Under the pieces are notes generated by a model. The model had not been told where the DNA came from, did not search any database, and saw only the letters and a program-made list of their open reading frames with translations. A DNA stretch of 29,742 nucleotides from a virus: IMG/VR virus record IMGVR_UViG_3300017751_000138, positions 1-29,742 of that record. One strand, written 5' to 3'. Shown here piece after piece: positions 21,419-29,100 of the stretch. The translations under genes were made by a program, and so were the position numbers. Within the stretch, counting starts at the first letter, position 1. Each line of letters starts with the position of its first letter.

Positions 21419-21435
21419 TTAAAAACAAACAAACA

Positions 21436-21642
21436 ATGAATATAGAAACAAAAGAGTTTTTAAAAGATTACAATAATTTGCTTGAAGAAATTAACAATGA
21501 AATTGATGGTGTTGAAGATATGCCAAAAAACAAAAAGGCTAAAAAAATAAGTGATGTAAATATAATTGATTTAGAGCAATCCAAGTTTTTATATAATTGG
21601 TATTTAGAAATAAAAAATAAAACAAAATGCAAACAGAACTAA
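21436..21642 (+). CDS. Small hypothetical protein
   Basis: 68 residues, ATG behind AAAAACAAACAAACA. Helical and charged (FLKDYNNLLEEINNEIDGVEDMPKNKKAKKISD, then LEQSKFLYNWYLEIKNKTKC). First coding gene after the structured leader. No family recognised. Overlaps the next gene by 16 nt. Confidence 0.65.
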   Translation: MNIETKEFLKDYNNLLEEINNEIDGVEDMPKNKKAKKISDVNIIDLEQSKFLYNWYLEIKNKTKCKQN

Positions 21643-21782
21643 CAGAAATAAACGAGCAACTGAAAACTTATTTATATTCTAATGATCAAGAACAGATTGA
21701 TTGTGCTGAAGTATATTTAAGAAACGTACATAGAAAATATGGAACGGTAGACATAGTACAAATTAAAAACATAACAAAATGA
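21627..21782 (+). CDS. Small hypothetical protein
   Basis: 51 residues, ATG after AAAACAAA inside the end of the previous gene. MQTELTEINEQLKTYLYSNDQEQIDCAEVYLRNVHRKYGTVDIVQIKN is mostly helical. ATGA overlap with the next gene at 21779. Function unknown. Confidence 0.6.
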   Translation: MQTELTEINEQLKTYLYSNDQEQIDCAEVYLRNVHRKYGTVDIVQIKNITK

Positions 21783-21937
21783 AATTATCTTTAAACACAT
21801 TATGCGAATTATTTGGAAAGCACTACGGTAGTTCTTTCTATCTTTTAGGAACTAAAATAAATGATTTAAACAAAGTGATGAATTTAGTAGATGATAGTTC
21901 ACTATCACCACAAGAAATTCACGATTTAAGAATATAA
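21779..21937 (+). CDS. Small hypothetical protein
   Basis: 52 residues, ATGA overlap. MKLSLNTLCELFGKHYGSSFYLLGTKINDLNKVMNLVDDSSLSPQEIHDLRI; the last segment looks helical. Function unknown; supported by coupling and codon style shared with neighbours. Confidence 0.6.
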   Translation: MKLSLNTLCELFGKHYGSSFYLLGTKINDLNKVMNLVDDSSLSPQEIHDLRI

Positions 21938-21941
21938 CAAA

Positions 21942-22073
21942 ATGAAAACAGACAAACCAAGTAATGCTGAAAAAGCAGCAAAGATTTTTAAGAAGTTAAT
22001 AAAGTATTTTTTAATATTCGCATTGTGCTACTTTGTATGTAGAACATTAGCATCAGTACTTTTTGGAATATGA
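21942..22073 (+). CDS. Small single-TM protein
   Basis: 43 residues, ATG 4 nt after the previous stop. Basic N-terminal half (KTDKPSNAEKAAKIFKKLIK) followed by one membrane segment (about 21-42, YFLIFALCYFVCRTLASVLFGI), so N-in membrane anchoring. ATGA overlap with the zinc-ribbon gene. Confidence 0.6.
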   Translation: MKTDKPSNAEKAAKIFKKLIKYFLIFALCYFVCRTLASVLFGI

Positions 22074-22195
22074 GTTGGGATGATTTTTTAAACCCACACG
22101 AACAAGCAGAATATGAATGCAGCGAATGTGGTGCTGCAATGCAAACCGATAAAGGTGTATGTTGTGGAACTTGTTTTGAAGCAAGTATGATTTAG
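22070..22195 (+). CDS. Small zinc-ribbon-like protein
   Basis: 41 residues. C17-x2-C20 and C31-C32-x2-C35 (YECSECGAAM and GVCCGTCFE) form a compact zinc ribbon or knuckle. Acidic N-terminus MSWDDFLNPHEQAEYE. Possible modifier of host transcription or a DNA/RNA-binding stub. Last gene before a strong terminator. Confidence 0.65.
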   Translation: MSWDDFLNPHEQAEYECSECGAAMQTDKGVCCGTCFEASMI

Positions 22196-22223
22196 TAGTT
22201 AGTTTTTTTTATGAAAGGAAAGG

Positions 22224-22250
22224 GCAGTCAGAAATGGCTGCTTTTTTTTT
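22224..22250 (+). terminator. Intrinsic terminator before tail module
   Basis: Stem GCAGTCA / TGGCTGC (7 bp, one wobble) with a GAAA tetraloop, then nine T. Separates the small-gene unit from the tail unit that starts at the CGTTATATA motif 36 nt later. Confidence 0.9.
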
Positions 22251-22285
22251 ATTATATTTACTACTATAAAATAGTTAAATAAATA

Positions 22286-22294
22286 CGTTATATA
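22286..22294 (+). promoter_or_regulatory. CGTTATATA motif, copy 4 (tail unit)
   Basis: CGTTATATA after the 22224-22250 terminator and exactly 3 nt before the ATG at 22298. The terminator just upstream argues for a transcription start here. Confidence 0.65.
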
Positions 22295-22297
22295 GAT

Positions 22298-22948
22298 ATG
22301 AATATTAATATTGAAATACCAACAAAGTTATCTGATATTACTTTAGGGCAATACAAAAGGTTTCTAAATATCCAAAAGCAAACTGAAGAATCACATTTTT
22401 TAAATGCTAAAGCTATTGAAATATTTTGTGATATTGAACTTAAAAACGTTATGCGTTTGAAGATGGCAGATTTTGATAAAATTACAAACAAGATCAATTC
22501 ATTGTTTGAGCAAAAACCAAAGCTGGTACAACGGTTTAAAATTGATAGTGTTGAATATGGCTTCCACCCACAATTAGATGAATTAACATTAGGTGAATAT
22601 ATTGATGTAGATACTTACATTGCAGATTGGGAAAATATGGAAAAGACAATGAACGTATTATACAGACCAATAGAAAACAAATTAAAAGATAGATACTCAA
22701 TAAAAGAATACAATGTTGATACAAGTGATAATTTATTAGCTATGCCAATGGATGCAGTTTTGTCATCAATTTTTTTTTTGTGGAATTTAGGGATAGACTT
22801 ATCGAAAACTATTCTGAACTATTCGGAACTGGGGGAGGTAACGAACTTAACGCATCAGCAAATTTTAGCAGAAAATGGGGATGGTATCAGTCAGTATACA
22901 CACTCGCTAATGGGGATATTACAAGACTTGAAGATATCACCAAATTAG
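22298..22948 (+). CDS. Tail assembly chaperone, short form (G-like)
   Basis: 216 residues, ATG 3 nt after the late motif. N-terminus MNINIEIPTKLSDITLGQYKRFLNIQ and the central QLDELTLGEYIDVDTYIADWENMEKTMNVLYRP are typical of flavobacterial phage proteins in the tail-chaperone position. It ends 79 codons upstream of where lambda-like logic would place a tape-measure-binding T domain, but a second frame with that domain overlaps it from a T10 run. The reading frame after the T10 run (LWNLGIDLSKTILNYSELGEVTN...) is the unshifted end. It folds or coats the tape measure before tube assembly. Confidence 0.7.
   Translation: MNINIEIPTKLSDITLGQYKRFLNIQKQTEESHFLNAKAIEIFCDIELKNVMRLKMADFDKITNKINSLFEQKPKLVQRFKIDSVEYGFHPQLDELTLGEYIDVDTYIADWENMEKTMNVLYRPIENKLKDRYSIKEYNVDTSDNLLAMPMDAVLSSIFFLWNLGIDLSKTILNYSELGEVTNLTHQQILAENGDGISQYTHSLMGILQDLKISPN
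22770..22779 (+). other. T10 slippery run for -1 frameshift
   Basis: Ten T. In the zero frame they read (AT)T-TTT-TTT-TTG, so the heptamer T-TTT-TTT (22771-22777) is an X-XXX-XXX slippery site. A -1 shift leads directly into the chaperone extension frame. Extra T insertion by polymerase slippage would give the same result. Confidence 0.7.
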
Positions 22949-23037
22949 AAGTACATAAATGTTTTATGATGTTATCATTTGTAAAGGAAAAAAACGAAAT
23001 AGAATCAAAACAAATTAAAAGTAAATTCAAAAGATGA
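22777..23037 (+). CDS. Frameshift extension of tail chaperone (GT-like)
   Basis: Open in the -1 frame from the T10 run to a TGA at 23035-23037 (86 residues), giving a fusion of about 246 residues with the first 160 of the short form. The only possible independent start is GTG 22780, which has no leader. The domain ASANFSRKWGWYQSVYTLANGDITRLEDITKLEVHKCFMMLSFVKEKNEIESK matches the recurrent WGWY..IY.LA.GDI..(L/F)..(V/I)T.L..H pattern of tail chaperone C-termini, which contact the tape measure. Its stop overlaps the next start by ATGA. Confidence 0.7.
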   Translation, partial: FVEFRDRLIENYSELFGTGGGNELNASANFSRKWGWYQSVYTLANGDITRLEDITKLEVHKCFMMLSFVKEKNEIESKQIKSKFKR

Positions 23038-23501
23038 ATCAAGGTATAAGAGGTTTTTATCAATTAACCGAAACAATAAAAGAACAACTACTTGCAGATA
23101 CAAATATAAATACTGTTTCAACTGGTGATGTTTCTAATTTGAATTTAAACAAACAAGATATTTTCCCTTTAGGTCATATCATAGTAAACAACGTAGTAGC
23201 AGAAGAACAAGTATTAAGATTTAACATTACAGTAATTGCTTGTGATATTGTAGATCAAAGCAAAACAGAAACACTTGATAGATTCGTAGGTAACAACAAC
23301 GAACAAGATATTTTAAACACGCAGTTAAGCGTATTAAACAAACTGATTCAAAATTTAAGAAAAGGGCAACTGCATACTGATATGTACCAGCTTGAGGGTA
23401 ACCCATCATTAGAACCTTTTTATGATAGGTTTGAAAATATGTTAGCTGGGTGGTCTTGTGGAATAGAAATATTAATATACAATGATATAACTATTTGCTA
23501 A
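23034..23501 (+). CDS. Tail completion / terminator-like protein
   Basis: 155 residues, ATGA overlap with the chaperone extension. IRGFYQLTETIKEQLLADTNINTVSTGDVSNLNLNKQDIFPLGHIIVNN is an opening that recurs in flavobacterial phage tail regions. Alternating strands and helices (VLRFNITVIACDIVDQSK; NTQLSVLNKLIQNLRKG) resemble the tail-terminator fold, and the place between chaperone and neck protein fits. Assignment by pattern and synteny only. Confidence 0.5.
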   Translation: MNQGIRGFYQLTETIKEQLLADTNINTVSTGDVSNLNLNKQDIFPLGHIIVNNVVAEEQVLRFNITVIACDIVDQSKTETLDRFVGNNNEQDILNTQLSVLNKLIQNLRKGQLHTDMYQLEGNPSLEPFYDRFENMLAGWSCGIEILIYNDITIC

Positions 23502-24034
23502 TGAAAACTATCTATACACAAAAAGCATTAAAATCATTTTCTGATTATGTTATCCAGCAGTCAAAAACAAGGCTAACTAAAAAAGACCAAAACTACACAA
23601 GCGAATTATACAATTCATTAAAGTATGATTTTGAAAAAGCAGATGATGGTTTTATTATTGATTTTAAAATGGTAGACTATGGGGAATTTCAAGATAGAGG
23701 TGTTAAGGGTGTTAATAGTAATTACATAGAAAACAAAAACAGTCCATTTAGTTATAAGCCAAGCAGTAAGTTAAGAGGGTTAGAATACCATACTGGTATT
23801 TTTTCAAAGTGGGCAAAGTTTAGAGGTTTACAACCAAGAGATAAAAAGGGTAGGTTTGGATCGTATAAAACTATGGGTTATATATTAGCTGATAGTATAA
23901 AGAAAAAAGGAATTAAGGCAACTATGTTTTTTACCAAATCATTTGAAATGGGTTTTGAAAAGTTACCACAAGAATTACAAGAAGCATTTGCATTAGATGT
24001 AGAATATGCAATAGTATTAGCAGCAAAAAAATAA
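23501..24034 (+). CDS. HK97 gp10-like neck / tail completion protein
   Basis: 177 residues from ATG 23501, which overlaps the previous TAA; an in-frame TTG two codons earlier is ignored. Sequence holds FKMVDYGEFQDRGVKG (about 55-70), the loop-strand seen in gp10/Gp17-like proteins (DYaefvdkG), then a basic region (KWAKFRGLQPRDKKGRFGSYKTMGYILADSIKKKGIKATMFFTKS) with the pattern shaaRsIkrrGI.p..F. Its place between the presumed tail terminator and a tail protein supports a neck or tail-completion role. Confidence 0.65.
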   Translation: MKTIYTQKALKSFSDYVIQQSKTRLTKKDQNYTSELYNSLKYDFEKADDGFIIDFKMVDYGEFQDRGVKGVNSNYIENKNSPFSYKPSSKLRGLEYHTGIFSKWAKFRGLQPRDKKGRFGSYKTMGYILADSIKKKGIKATMFFTKSFEMGFEKLPQELQEAFALDVEYAIVLAAKK

Positions 24035-24037
24035 GAT

Positions 24038-25036
24038 ATGCCAAGATTAGCTTTAAGAAGTCCACAATTTAAATATAAAGAAATACCAGTTAGTGGTGTA
24101 GCTTCAACACTATGTGAAATTACTATTGATAGTATTTCAAGATATACATTAATAAAAAACGTAAGAAAAAGCACAACTGTAAATTTTGATATATCAGAAC
24201 TTGCAAGAGATTATTTAGATATATATTATGATTCAACATACGTACCACAAGAAATTTCAATAACTACAACACTAACAAATTATAGTGGTTTAAATGCTAC
24301 TGGTTCAGTAGTTGGTTCTGTAACATCATTTGTAGACAAAGGTTTTGAGGGTTACGGATATTATGAAGAAAACACCAACCCAACCCTACCAACAGCTAAT
24401 TATTTAATTTCTAAAAACCCAGATACAAACGAAGTACAATTATACTATCCTAAAAGTGTAGCTGGTGTTTCTGCTTTTACTGGCAAAGTACCCGAAACTT
24501 TAGGTAGTGGAATACAAGTAATTAGTTTTGCACAAGGATCAACTGCAATAGGTGGTACATATCCATCAACTATAAAACGAATAGAATGTACTAAATATGG
24601 AAGTGGTAAAAAAATTATATTTATTAATCGTTATGGGGTGCAGCAAGACTTATGGTTTTTCTTAAAAGAAACAAAAACACTTGCAAGACAAAACGAGGGT
24701 TACAAAGCAAATGTATTGACATATCCAAATACAAATAACCCAGCTACTTATTCTATTTCTGATGCACCAAACAAAACATTTAACACAACTGCTAAACAAA
24801 CATTTACTTTAAGTAGTGGTTACTATCCACAAGGTGCTAATAATTTCTTTGAAGAACTTTTATTAAGTGAGTACGTTTGGTATGAAAGAATAAATAAAGT
24901 TAGTGGTGCTGATGAAGTTATACCAGTAAAAGTAAAAAAATCATCTATACAATTTAAAACATCTGTTAATGATAGATTAATAGAATACACTATTGATTTT
25001 GAAGAAGCATTTGATTATATAAACAACATTAGATAA
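24038..25036 (+). CDS. Tail protein, probable baseplate/tail-tip component
   Basis: 332 residues, ATG 3 nt after the preceding gene. Strand-rich with PRLALRSPQFKYKEIPVSGVASTLCEITIDSISRYTLIKNVRKSTTVNFDISELARDYLDI at the start, INRYGVQQDLWFFLKETKTLARQNEGYKAN in the middle, and a beta-rich end (VKKSSIQFKTSVNDRLIEYTIDFEEAFDYIN). Similar proteins occur next to tail-tip genes in flavobacterial phages. No lysozyme or carbohydrate motif. A distal tail position is inferred. Confidence 0.55.
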   Translation: MPRLALRSPQFKYKEIPVSGVASTLCEITIDSISRYTLIKNVRKSTTVNFDISELARDYLDIYYDSTYVPQEISITTTLTNYSGLNATGSVVGSVTSFVDKGFEGYGYYEENTNPTLPTANYLISKNPDTNEVQLYYPKSVAGVSAFTGKVPETLGSGIQVISFAQGSTAIGGTYPSTIKRIECTKYGSGKKIIFINRYGVQQDLWFFLKETKTLARQNEGYKANVLTYPNTNNPATYSISDAPNKTFNTTAKQTFTLSSGYYPQGANNFFEELLLSEYVWYERINKVSGADEVIPVKVKKSSIQFKTSVNDRLIEYTIDFEEAFDYINNIR

Positions 25037-25218
25037 TGCAACAAAAGTTAGTTTTATACATAGGTAATGTATCAGTTTATACAGAAGATGAAAGAGTAGA
25101 CCAATTCAAAGATGAATCTGTATCTTTTACACAAACGATACAGAACGTAAAAGACTTAAAAAAAATCTTTACTGAATTTACTAAAACCTTTGCATTACCA
25201 GCTTCAAAAAAAAAATAA
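25036..25218 (+). CDS. Tail protein, N-terminal piece before A10 frameshift
   Basis: 60 residues, ATG overlapping the upstream stop. MQQKLVLYIGNVSVYTEDERVDQFKDESVSFTQTIQNVKDLKKIFTEFTKTFALPAS is a natural N-terminus, but the frame ends right after a run of ten A (25206-25215) with SKKK-stop. The frame of the long gene downstream continues the same sequence sense (KKNNKIFDHYYNYDIVNGFDARVKV), so these are two parts of one protein of about 721 residues. Confidence 0.75.
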   Translation: MQQKLVLYIGNVSVYTEDERVDQFKDESVSFTQTIQNVKDLKKIFTEFTKTFALPASKKK

Positions 25219-27202
25219 TAAAATATTTGACCATTACTATAACTATGATATTGTAAATGGTTTTGATGCAAGGGTAAAAGTAAATGCTTCATTAGAATTA
25301 AACGATATACCATTTAAAAAAGGCAAAATAGCATTAACTGGAGTTGATTTAAAAAACAACGTACCACATACATATAAGATAACTTTTTATGGCAATACAG
25401 TTAATTTAAAAGATATTTTAGGTGATGATCAATTAAGTAATTTAACGGAGTTAAGTATATTAGATACTGATTATAATTATAGTACAGTTTTAGCAGCAAT
25501 GCAAAATGAGTATTTAGGTAATTTGATTGTACCATTAATTACGCATACAGATAGAGCAACTTATGATAGTGCTTCAAATGTACCTGATGATGGAAATTTA
25601 TACTATCGAGCTGGGTTTGCTAATAATGGTCTTAAATTTACACAATTCAAATATGCTTTAAGATTACAAGCTATAATATCAGCAATAGAATTACAATACC
25701 CAGATATAACGTTTTCAGATGATTTTTTTAATGATACATCAAATACAGATTTTTATAATTTGTATATGTGGTTACATAGAAAAAAAGGTGAAATAGCAGC
25801 AGAAGAACAAGTTGAAAGAGTTTATAATACATTTACTGATTGGTATGAATCATTTGGTAATAACCCTCGTAATTCTATTATACAAGATGGTTATTTAAGG
25901 TTACAATTAAATTATCCACAAGAAATACCCAATGGAAATACTTATTTTCAAGAAGTTATATTAACATTAACCCCAACACTTTTAACATCAAACGTACCTT
26001 ATAGTGTAAAGGTTTTTAATTTAGCTAATGGTAGTGAAGAAGTAGGGGGTTTTGTTGAACAAACTGGAACACAAATTATAAATTTTGGTGATGATTTAAA
26101 TAATATGGGTTTGTATGCTGTACAGATAGCTTGTGCATCAACTATTGAATTTGCTGCTAATGGTGGTATAGAATGGTATGTTAAATCAATAGCGATTATA
26201 TATAATACATTCCCAAATCCAATTCAAACAATAACTTCTATATATATATACAAAAATGTAAGTGCGTTTACTACAAATTTAGATATAGAATTTAATATAT
26301 TAGAGCAAATACCTAAAATGAAAATTATAGATTTTCTAACTGGTTTATTTCAAATGTTTAATCTTACTGCATACGTAGAAAATGATATTATTGTAGTGCA
26401 GCCTTTAGATGAATTTTATGATAAAGCACCAACATTACAAGGGCAAGTCATACCAATTAATATTGATGAATATTTAGATGTAACAAAATCAGCAGTTGAT
26501 ATTGCCTTACCTTTTTCTAAAGTAAATTTTACTTACAAAGGTGTTAAGACATTTTTAGCACAACAATTTAATCAGTTAAACAATAAGGTTTGGGGTTCAA
26601 GTAGTTATTCTTTAGGTGGGAATGTTTACGATACACCAAGTACAGAATATAAAATAGAAATACCTTTTGAACACGTTATGTATGAAAGGTTAGTTGATCA
26701 AAATAATGGTTCAAATACTGATATTCAATATGGCTATTTTGTAGATGATAACCAAGAATCTTATATTGGTGAACCATTAATATTTTATAAATATAGAATA
26801 GCAAGTGGTACTAATATAACAATTAGAGATTTAGCAGGTAATAGAACTGTAATTAATAATTACCATATCCCTATGAATAGTAAAGATATTGATTCAAGTA
26901 CAAGTAAAGTAAACATACATTTTGATAATTATGTTAATGAATATCTTGCTAATAGTGCTACTGATTCTGTTGCTTTTACTGATACTTTATTTCAAACACA
27001 ATATAGTAATTATATTAACGAAGTGTTTAACCCAGCAAGAAGATTAACAAAAGTTACTGCATACCTACCATATAAAATATTTAGTAGTTTACAATTATAT
27101 GATAGAATAGAAATAGGGCAAAAATATTACAAAATAAATTCAATGACTACAAACCTAACAACTGGTAAAACAGAATTTGAATTATTAAATACTGATTTAT
27201 GA
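25205..27202 (+). CDS. Tail protein (tip/hub-like), main piece after A10 run
   Basis: About 665 residues in the frame that joins the preceding piece. The in-frame TTG at 25190 lies inside the preceding frame and is not a likely start. Early region NNKIFDHYYNYDIVNGFDARVKVNASLELNDIPFKKGKIALTGVDLKNN...YKITFYGNTVNLKDILGDD is a pattern I recall from large structural tail proteins of flavobacterial phages. Middle parts carry galactose-binding-like beta segments (FQEVILTLTPTLLTSNVPYSVKVFN). The late region (KMKIIDFLTGLFQMFNLTAYVENDIIVVQPL, about 375-410) resembles hub-domain strands. Probably distal tail or receptor-binding hub. Stop overlaps the next ATG. Confidence 0.65.
   Translation, partial: QKKNNKIFDHYYNYDIVNGFDARVKVNASLELNDIPFKKGKIALTGVDLKNNVPHTYKITFYGNTVNLKDILGDDQLSNLTELSILDTDYNYSTVLAAMQNEYLGNLIVPLITHTDRATYDSASNVPDDGNLYYRAGFANNGLKFTQFKYALRLQAIISAIELQYPDITFSDDFFNDTSNTDFYNLYMWLHRKKGEIAAEEQVERVYNTFTDWYESFGNNPRNSIIQDGYLRLQLNYPQEIPNGNTYFQEVILTLTPTLLTSNVPYSVKVFNLANGSEEVGGFVEQTGTQIINFGDDLNNMGLYAVQIACASTIEFAANGGIEWYVKSIAIIYNTFPNPIQTITSIYIYKNVSAFTTNLDIEFNILEQIPKMKIIDFLTGLFQMFNLTAYVENDIIVVQPLDEFYDKAPTLQGQVIPINIDEYLDVTKSAVDIALPFSKVNFTYKGVKTFLAQQFNQLNNKVWGSSSYSLGGNVYDTPSTEYKIEIPFEHVMYERLVDQNNGSNTDIQYGYFVDDNQESYIGEPLIFYKYRIASGTNITIRDLAGNRTVINNYHIPMNSKDIDSSTSKVNIHFDNYVNEYLANSATDSVAFTDTLFQTQYSNYINEVFNPARRLTKVTAYLPYKIFSSLQLYDRIEIGQKYYKINSMTTNLTTGKTEFELLNTDL
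25206..25215 (+). other. A10 run splitting the tail gene
   Basis: Ten A after TC. Nine A (or twelve) would give one continuous frame, ASKKNNKIFD. Ten produce SKKK-stop. So either a natural indel or assembly error, or a recoding/transcript-slippage site. Confidence 0.7.
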
Positions 27203-27336
27203 TAAAAAATATATTAGACTTATTACAAGAAGTAAAAGGTGAAACGGAAAACATACGTATTGCACAAGGTAAATATGCTTTACCTACATCAGTAAAGAAT
27301 AGCTACAAACTAATGAAACAAGTATGGAAAAAATAA
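27199..27336 (+). CDS. Small protein before tape measure
   Basis: 45 residues, ATGA overlap upstream and 13-nt overlap with the tape measure gene. MIKNILDLLQEVKGETENIRIAQGKYALPTSVKNSYKLMKQVWKK; basic, helical at the ends. A second small chaperone or coupling peptide is possible. Confidence 0.6.
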   Translation: MIKNILDLLQEVKGETENIRIAQGKYALPTSVKNSYKLMKQVWKK

Positions 27337-29078
27337 ATTTAGAATTACAAGCAAATACTAAAGAAGCACAAAAAAATGTTGATGACTTAAATAAAAAAGT
27401 TAAAGATACAGGTAGAAGTGCAAGAAAAGCTGGTAAAGATTTATCTGCTGGTATGCAAATTGGCAATGAAGCAGTAAGGGCATTAGATAGATATACTGGT
27501 GGTTTAGCATCTAAATTAGTTGCAGTAGGTAAAGCAGCAAAGTTAAGTGGTAAGGCAATGAAAAGTGCGTTAATATCAACTGGTATTGGTGCTTTAGTTG
27601 TTGCTTTAGGTTTAGTTGTTGAATATTGGGATGAAATAGGTGAAGCATTAGGTTTTATAAATAAAGATTTAGAAAGACAAAAAGCATTAAATGATGAACT
27701 TTTAACATCAGTTGATAGCCAATTATCACTTTTACAAAAAGAACAAAAATACAACGAACAAAGGGGTATATCTAATTCTGAAAATCTTGAAAAACAAAAA
27801 CAAATATTATTAGCAAAAGATGCTATATTAAAAAGGTCAATTAAAATACTTGAAACGCAATTACTACAAGAACAAGCAGCAGCAAAAGAGGTTACAACTT
27901 GGGATAAAATAAACGCTGGTTTTCAAGGGTTTTTATTTGGTTATAGTAAACAAGTAGAATTACTTGCAAAAACTGCTTCAATAAGTACAGAAGAACAAAA
28001 GAAAATAAATGATTTACAAGGAAAACTTAACAAACTAAAAGGTGAAGAATTAGATATTGATTTATTACTAAACCCACCAGCTAAAAAGAAAAAAGAAGAA
28101 AAAGTTGAAACTGATCCAGCTATTGAAGAAAAAGCAAAAACAATAGAAGAAATTGCTAAACTTGAAGATGCTTATTTTCAAAAACAACTTGATAAACAAA
28201 CACAAGAACTAAATGCAGTAAGTGATAAATATTTTGGTTTAATAGAAAAAGCAAAACAATTTGGGCTTGATACTGCTGAACTTGAAGCACAAAGAATAGC
28301 AGAAGAAGATGCTATAAATGAAACTTATAGATTACAAGCAGAACAAAAAGAATTAGAACGTTTACAAGGTATAAAAGATATTCAAGATGAATTTAAGGTT
28401 TTAACTGATGAAGAACGTGAAATTGCAAAACTTGAAAAAGAACAGTCAGAAACAATAGCAGAATTAGAAAGGTTAGATGCAACCGAAGCACAAAAATTAG
28501 CTATTGTTGAACATTATGAATTATTAAAGCAAGGTGTAAAAGACAAAACTGCTGCACAAGATGAAGAATTAGATAGAAAAGTTTTAAATGCAAAACTTAA
28601 TATGGCAAAACAAGGTTTTGATTTATTAGCTGATATTGCTGGTAAAGACAGTAAAACTGGTAAAGCTATGGCATTAGCAAGTGCAACAATAAGTGGAACT
28701 TTAGGTGTAATGAACGCTTTTACAACTGCACAAGATTCTCCGATTACAAAAGTATTTCCAGCATATCCATTTATACAAGCTGGTTTAGCTGGTGCAGCAG
28801 CATTAAAAAACATAGCAGCAATAAAATCAGTTGATCCAAGTGGTAGAGGTAACAAAGGAACTGTACCAAGCGGTGGTGGTGGTGGTGGTGGTTCAGCACC
28901 AACAACTGAAAGTTTACCCCCAGCTTTTAATATAGTAGGTGCAAGTGGTACAAATCAATTAGCAGATGCAATAGGTGGTCAAACACAACAACCAACAAAA
29001 GCATACGTAGTTGCAAGTGATGTTTCTACTGCACAAGAAATGGATAGAAATATAATTGAGGGTGCAAGTATAGGATAA
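27324..29078 (+). CDS. Tape measure protein
   Basis: 584 residues. N-terminal coiled coil (LELQANTKEAQKNVDDLNKKVKDTGRSARKAGKDLSAGMQIGNEAVRAL), membrane-type segment at 81-102 (SALISTGIGALVVALGLVVEYW), a long charged Glu/Lys/Gln coiled coil (about 110-435), then an Ala/Gly-rich hydrophobic region (about 445-500) and a poly-Gly linker at about 516-523. This is the classic layout of a tail-length ruler, short for a siphovirus, so the tail should be short (using ~0.15 nm per residue, on the order of 90 nm). It enters the host envelope during DNA injection. The ATG overlaps the preceding small gene. Confidence 0.85.
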   Translation: MEKINLELQANTKEAQKNVDDLNKKVKDTGRSARKAGKDLSAGMQIGNEAVRALDRYTGGLASKLVAVGKAAKLSGKAMKSALISTGIGALVVALGLVVEYWDEIGEALGFINKDLERQKALNDELLTSVDSQLSLLQKEQKYNEQRGISNSENLEKQKQILLAKDAILKRSIKILETQLLQEQAAAKEVTTWDKINAGFQGFLFGYSKQVELLAKTASISTEEQKKINDLQGKLNKLKGEELDIDLLLNPPAKKKKEEKVETDPAIEEKAKTIEEIAKLEDAYFQKQLDKQTQELNAVSDKYFGLIEKAKQFGLDTAELEAQRIAEEDAINETYRLQAEQKELERLQGIKDIQDEFKVLTDEEREIAKLEKEQSETIAELERLDATEAQKLAIVEHYELLKQGVKDKTAAQDEELDRKVLNAKLNMAKQGFDLLADIAGKDSKTGKAMALASATISGTLGVMNAFTTAQDSPITKVFPAYPFIQAGLAGAAALKNIAAIKSVDPSGRGNKGTVPSGGGGGGGSAPTTESLPPAFNIVGASGTNQLADAIGGQTQQPTKAYVVASDVSTAQEMDRNIIEGASIG

Positions 29079-29100
29079 ACGCAAAATTTAAAATTAAAAA

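Noticed and set aside
22780-22782. GTG as an independent start for the chaperone extension
   Set aside because: It lies immediately behind a T10 run inside another gene with no A-rich leader; a -1 frameshift explains the frame better.
23550-23558. Second DnaA box candidate (TTATCCAGC)
   Set aside because: It departs from the consensus at the end, lies inside a tail gene and is isolated.
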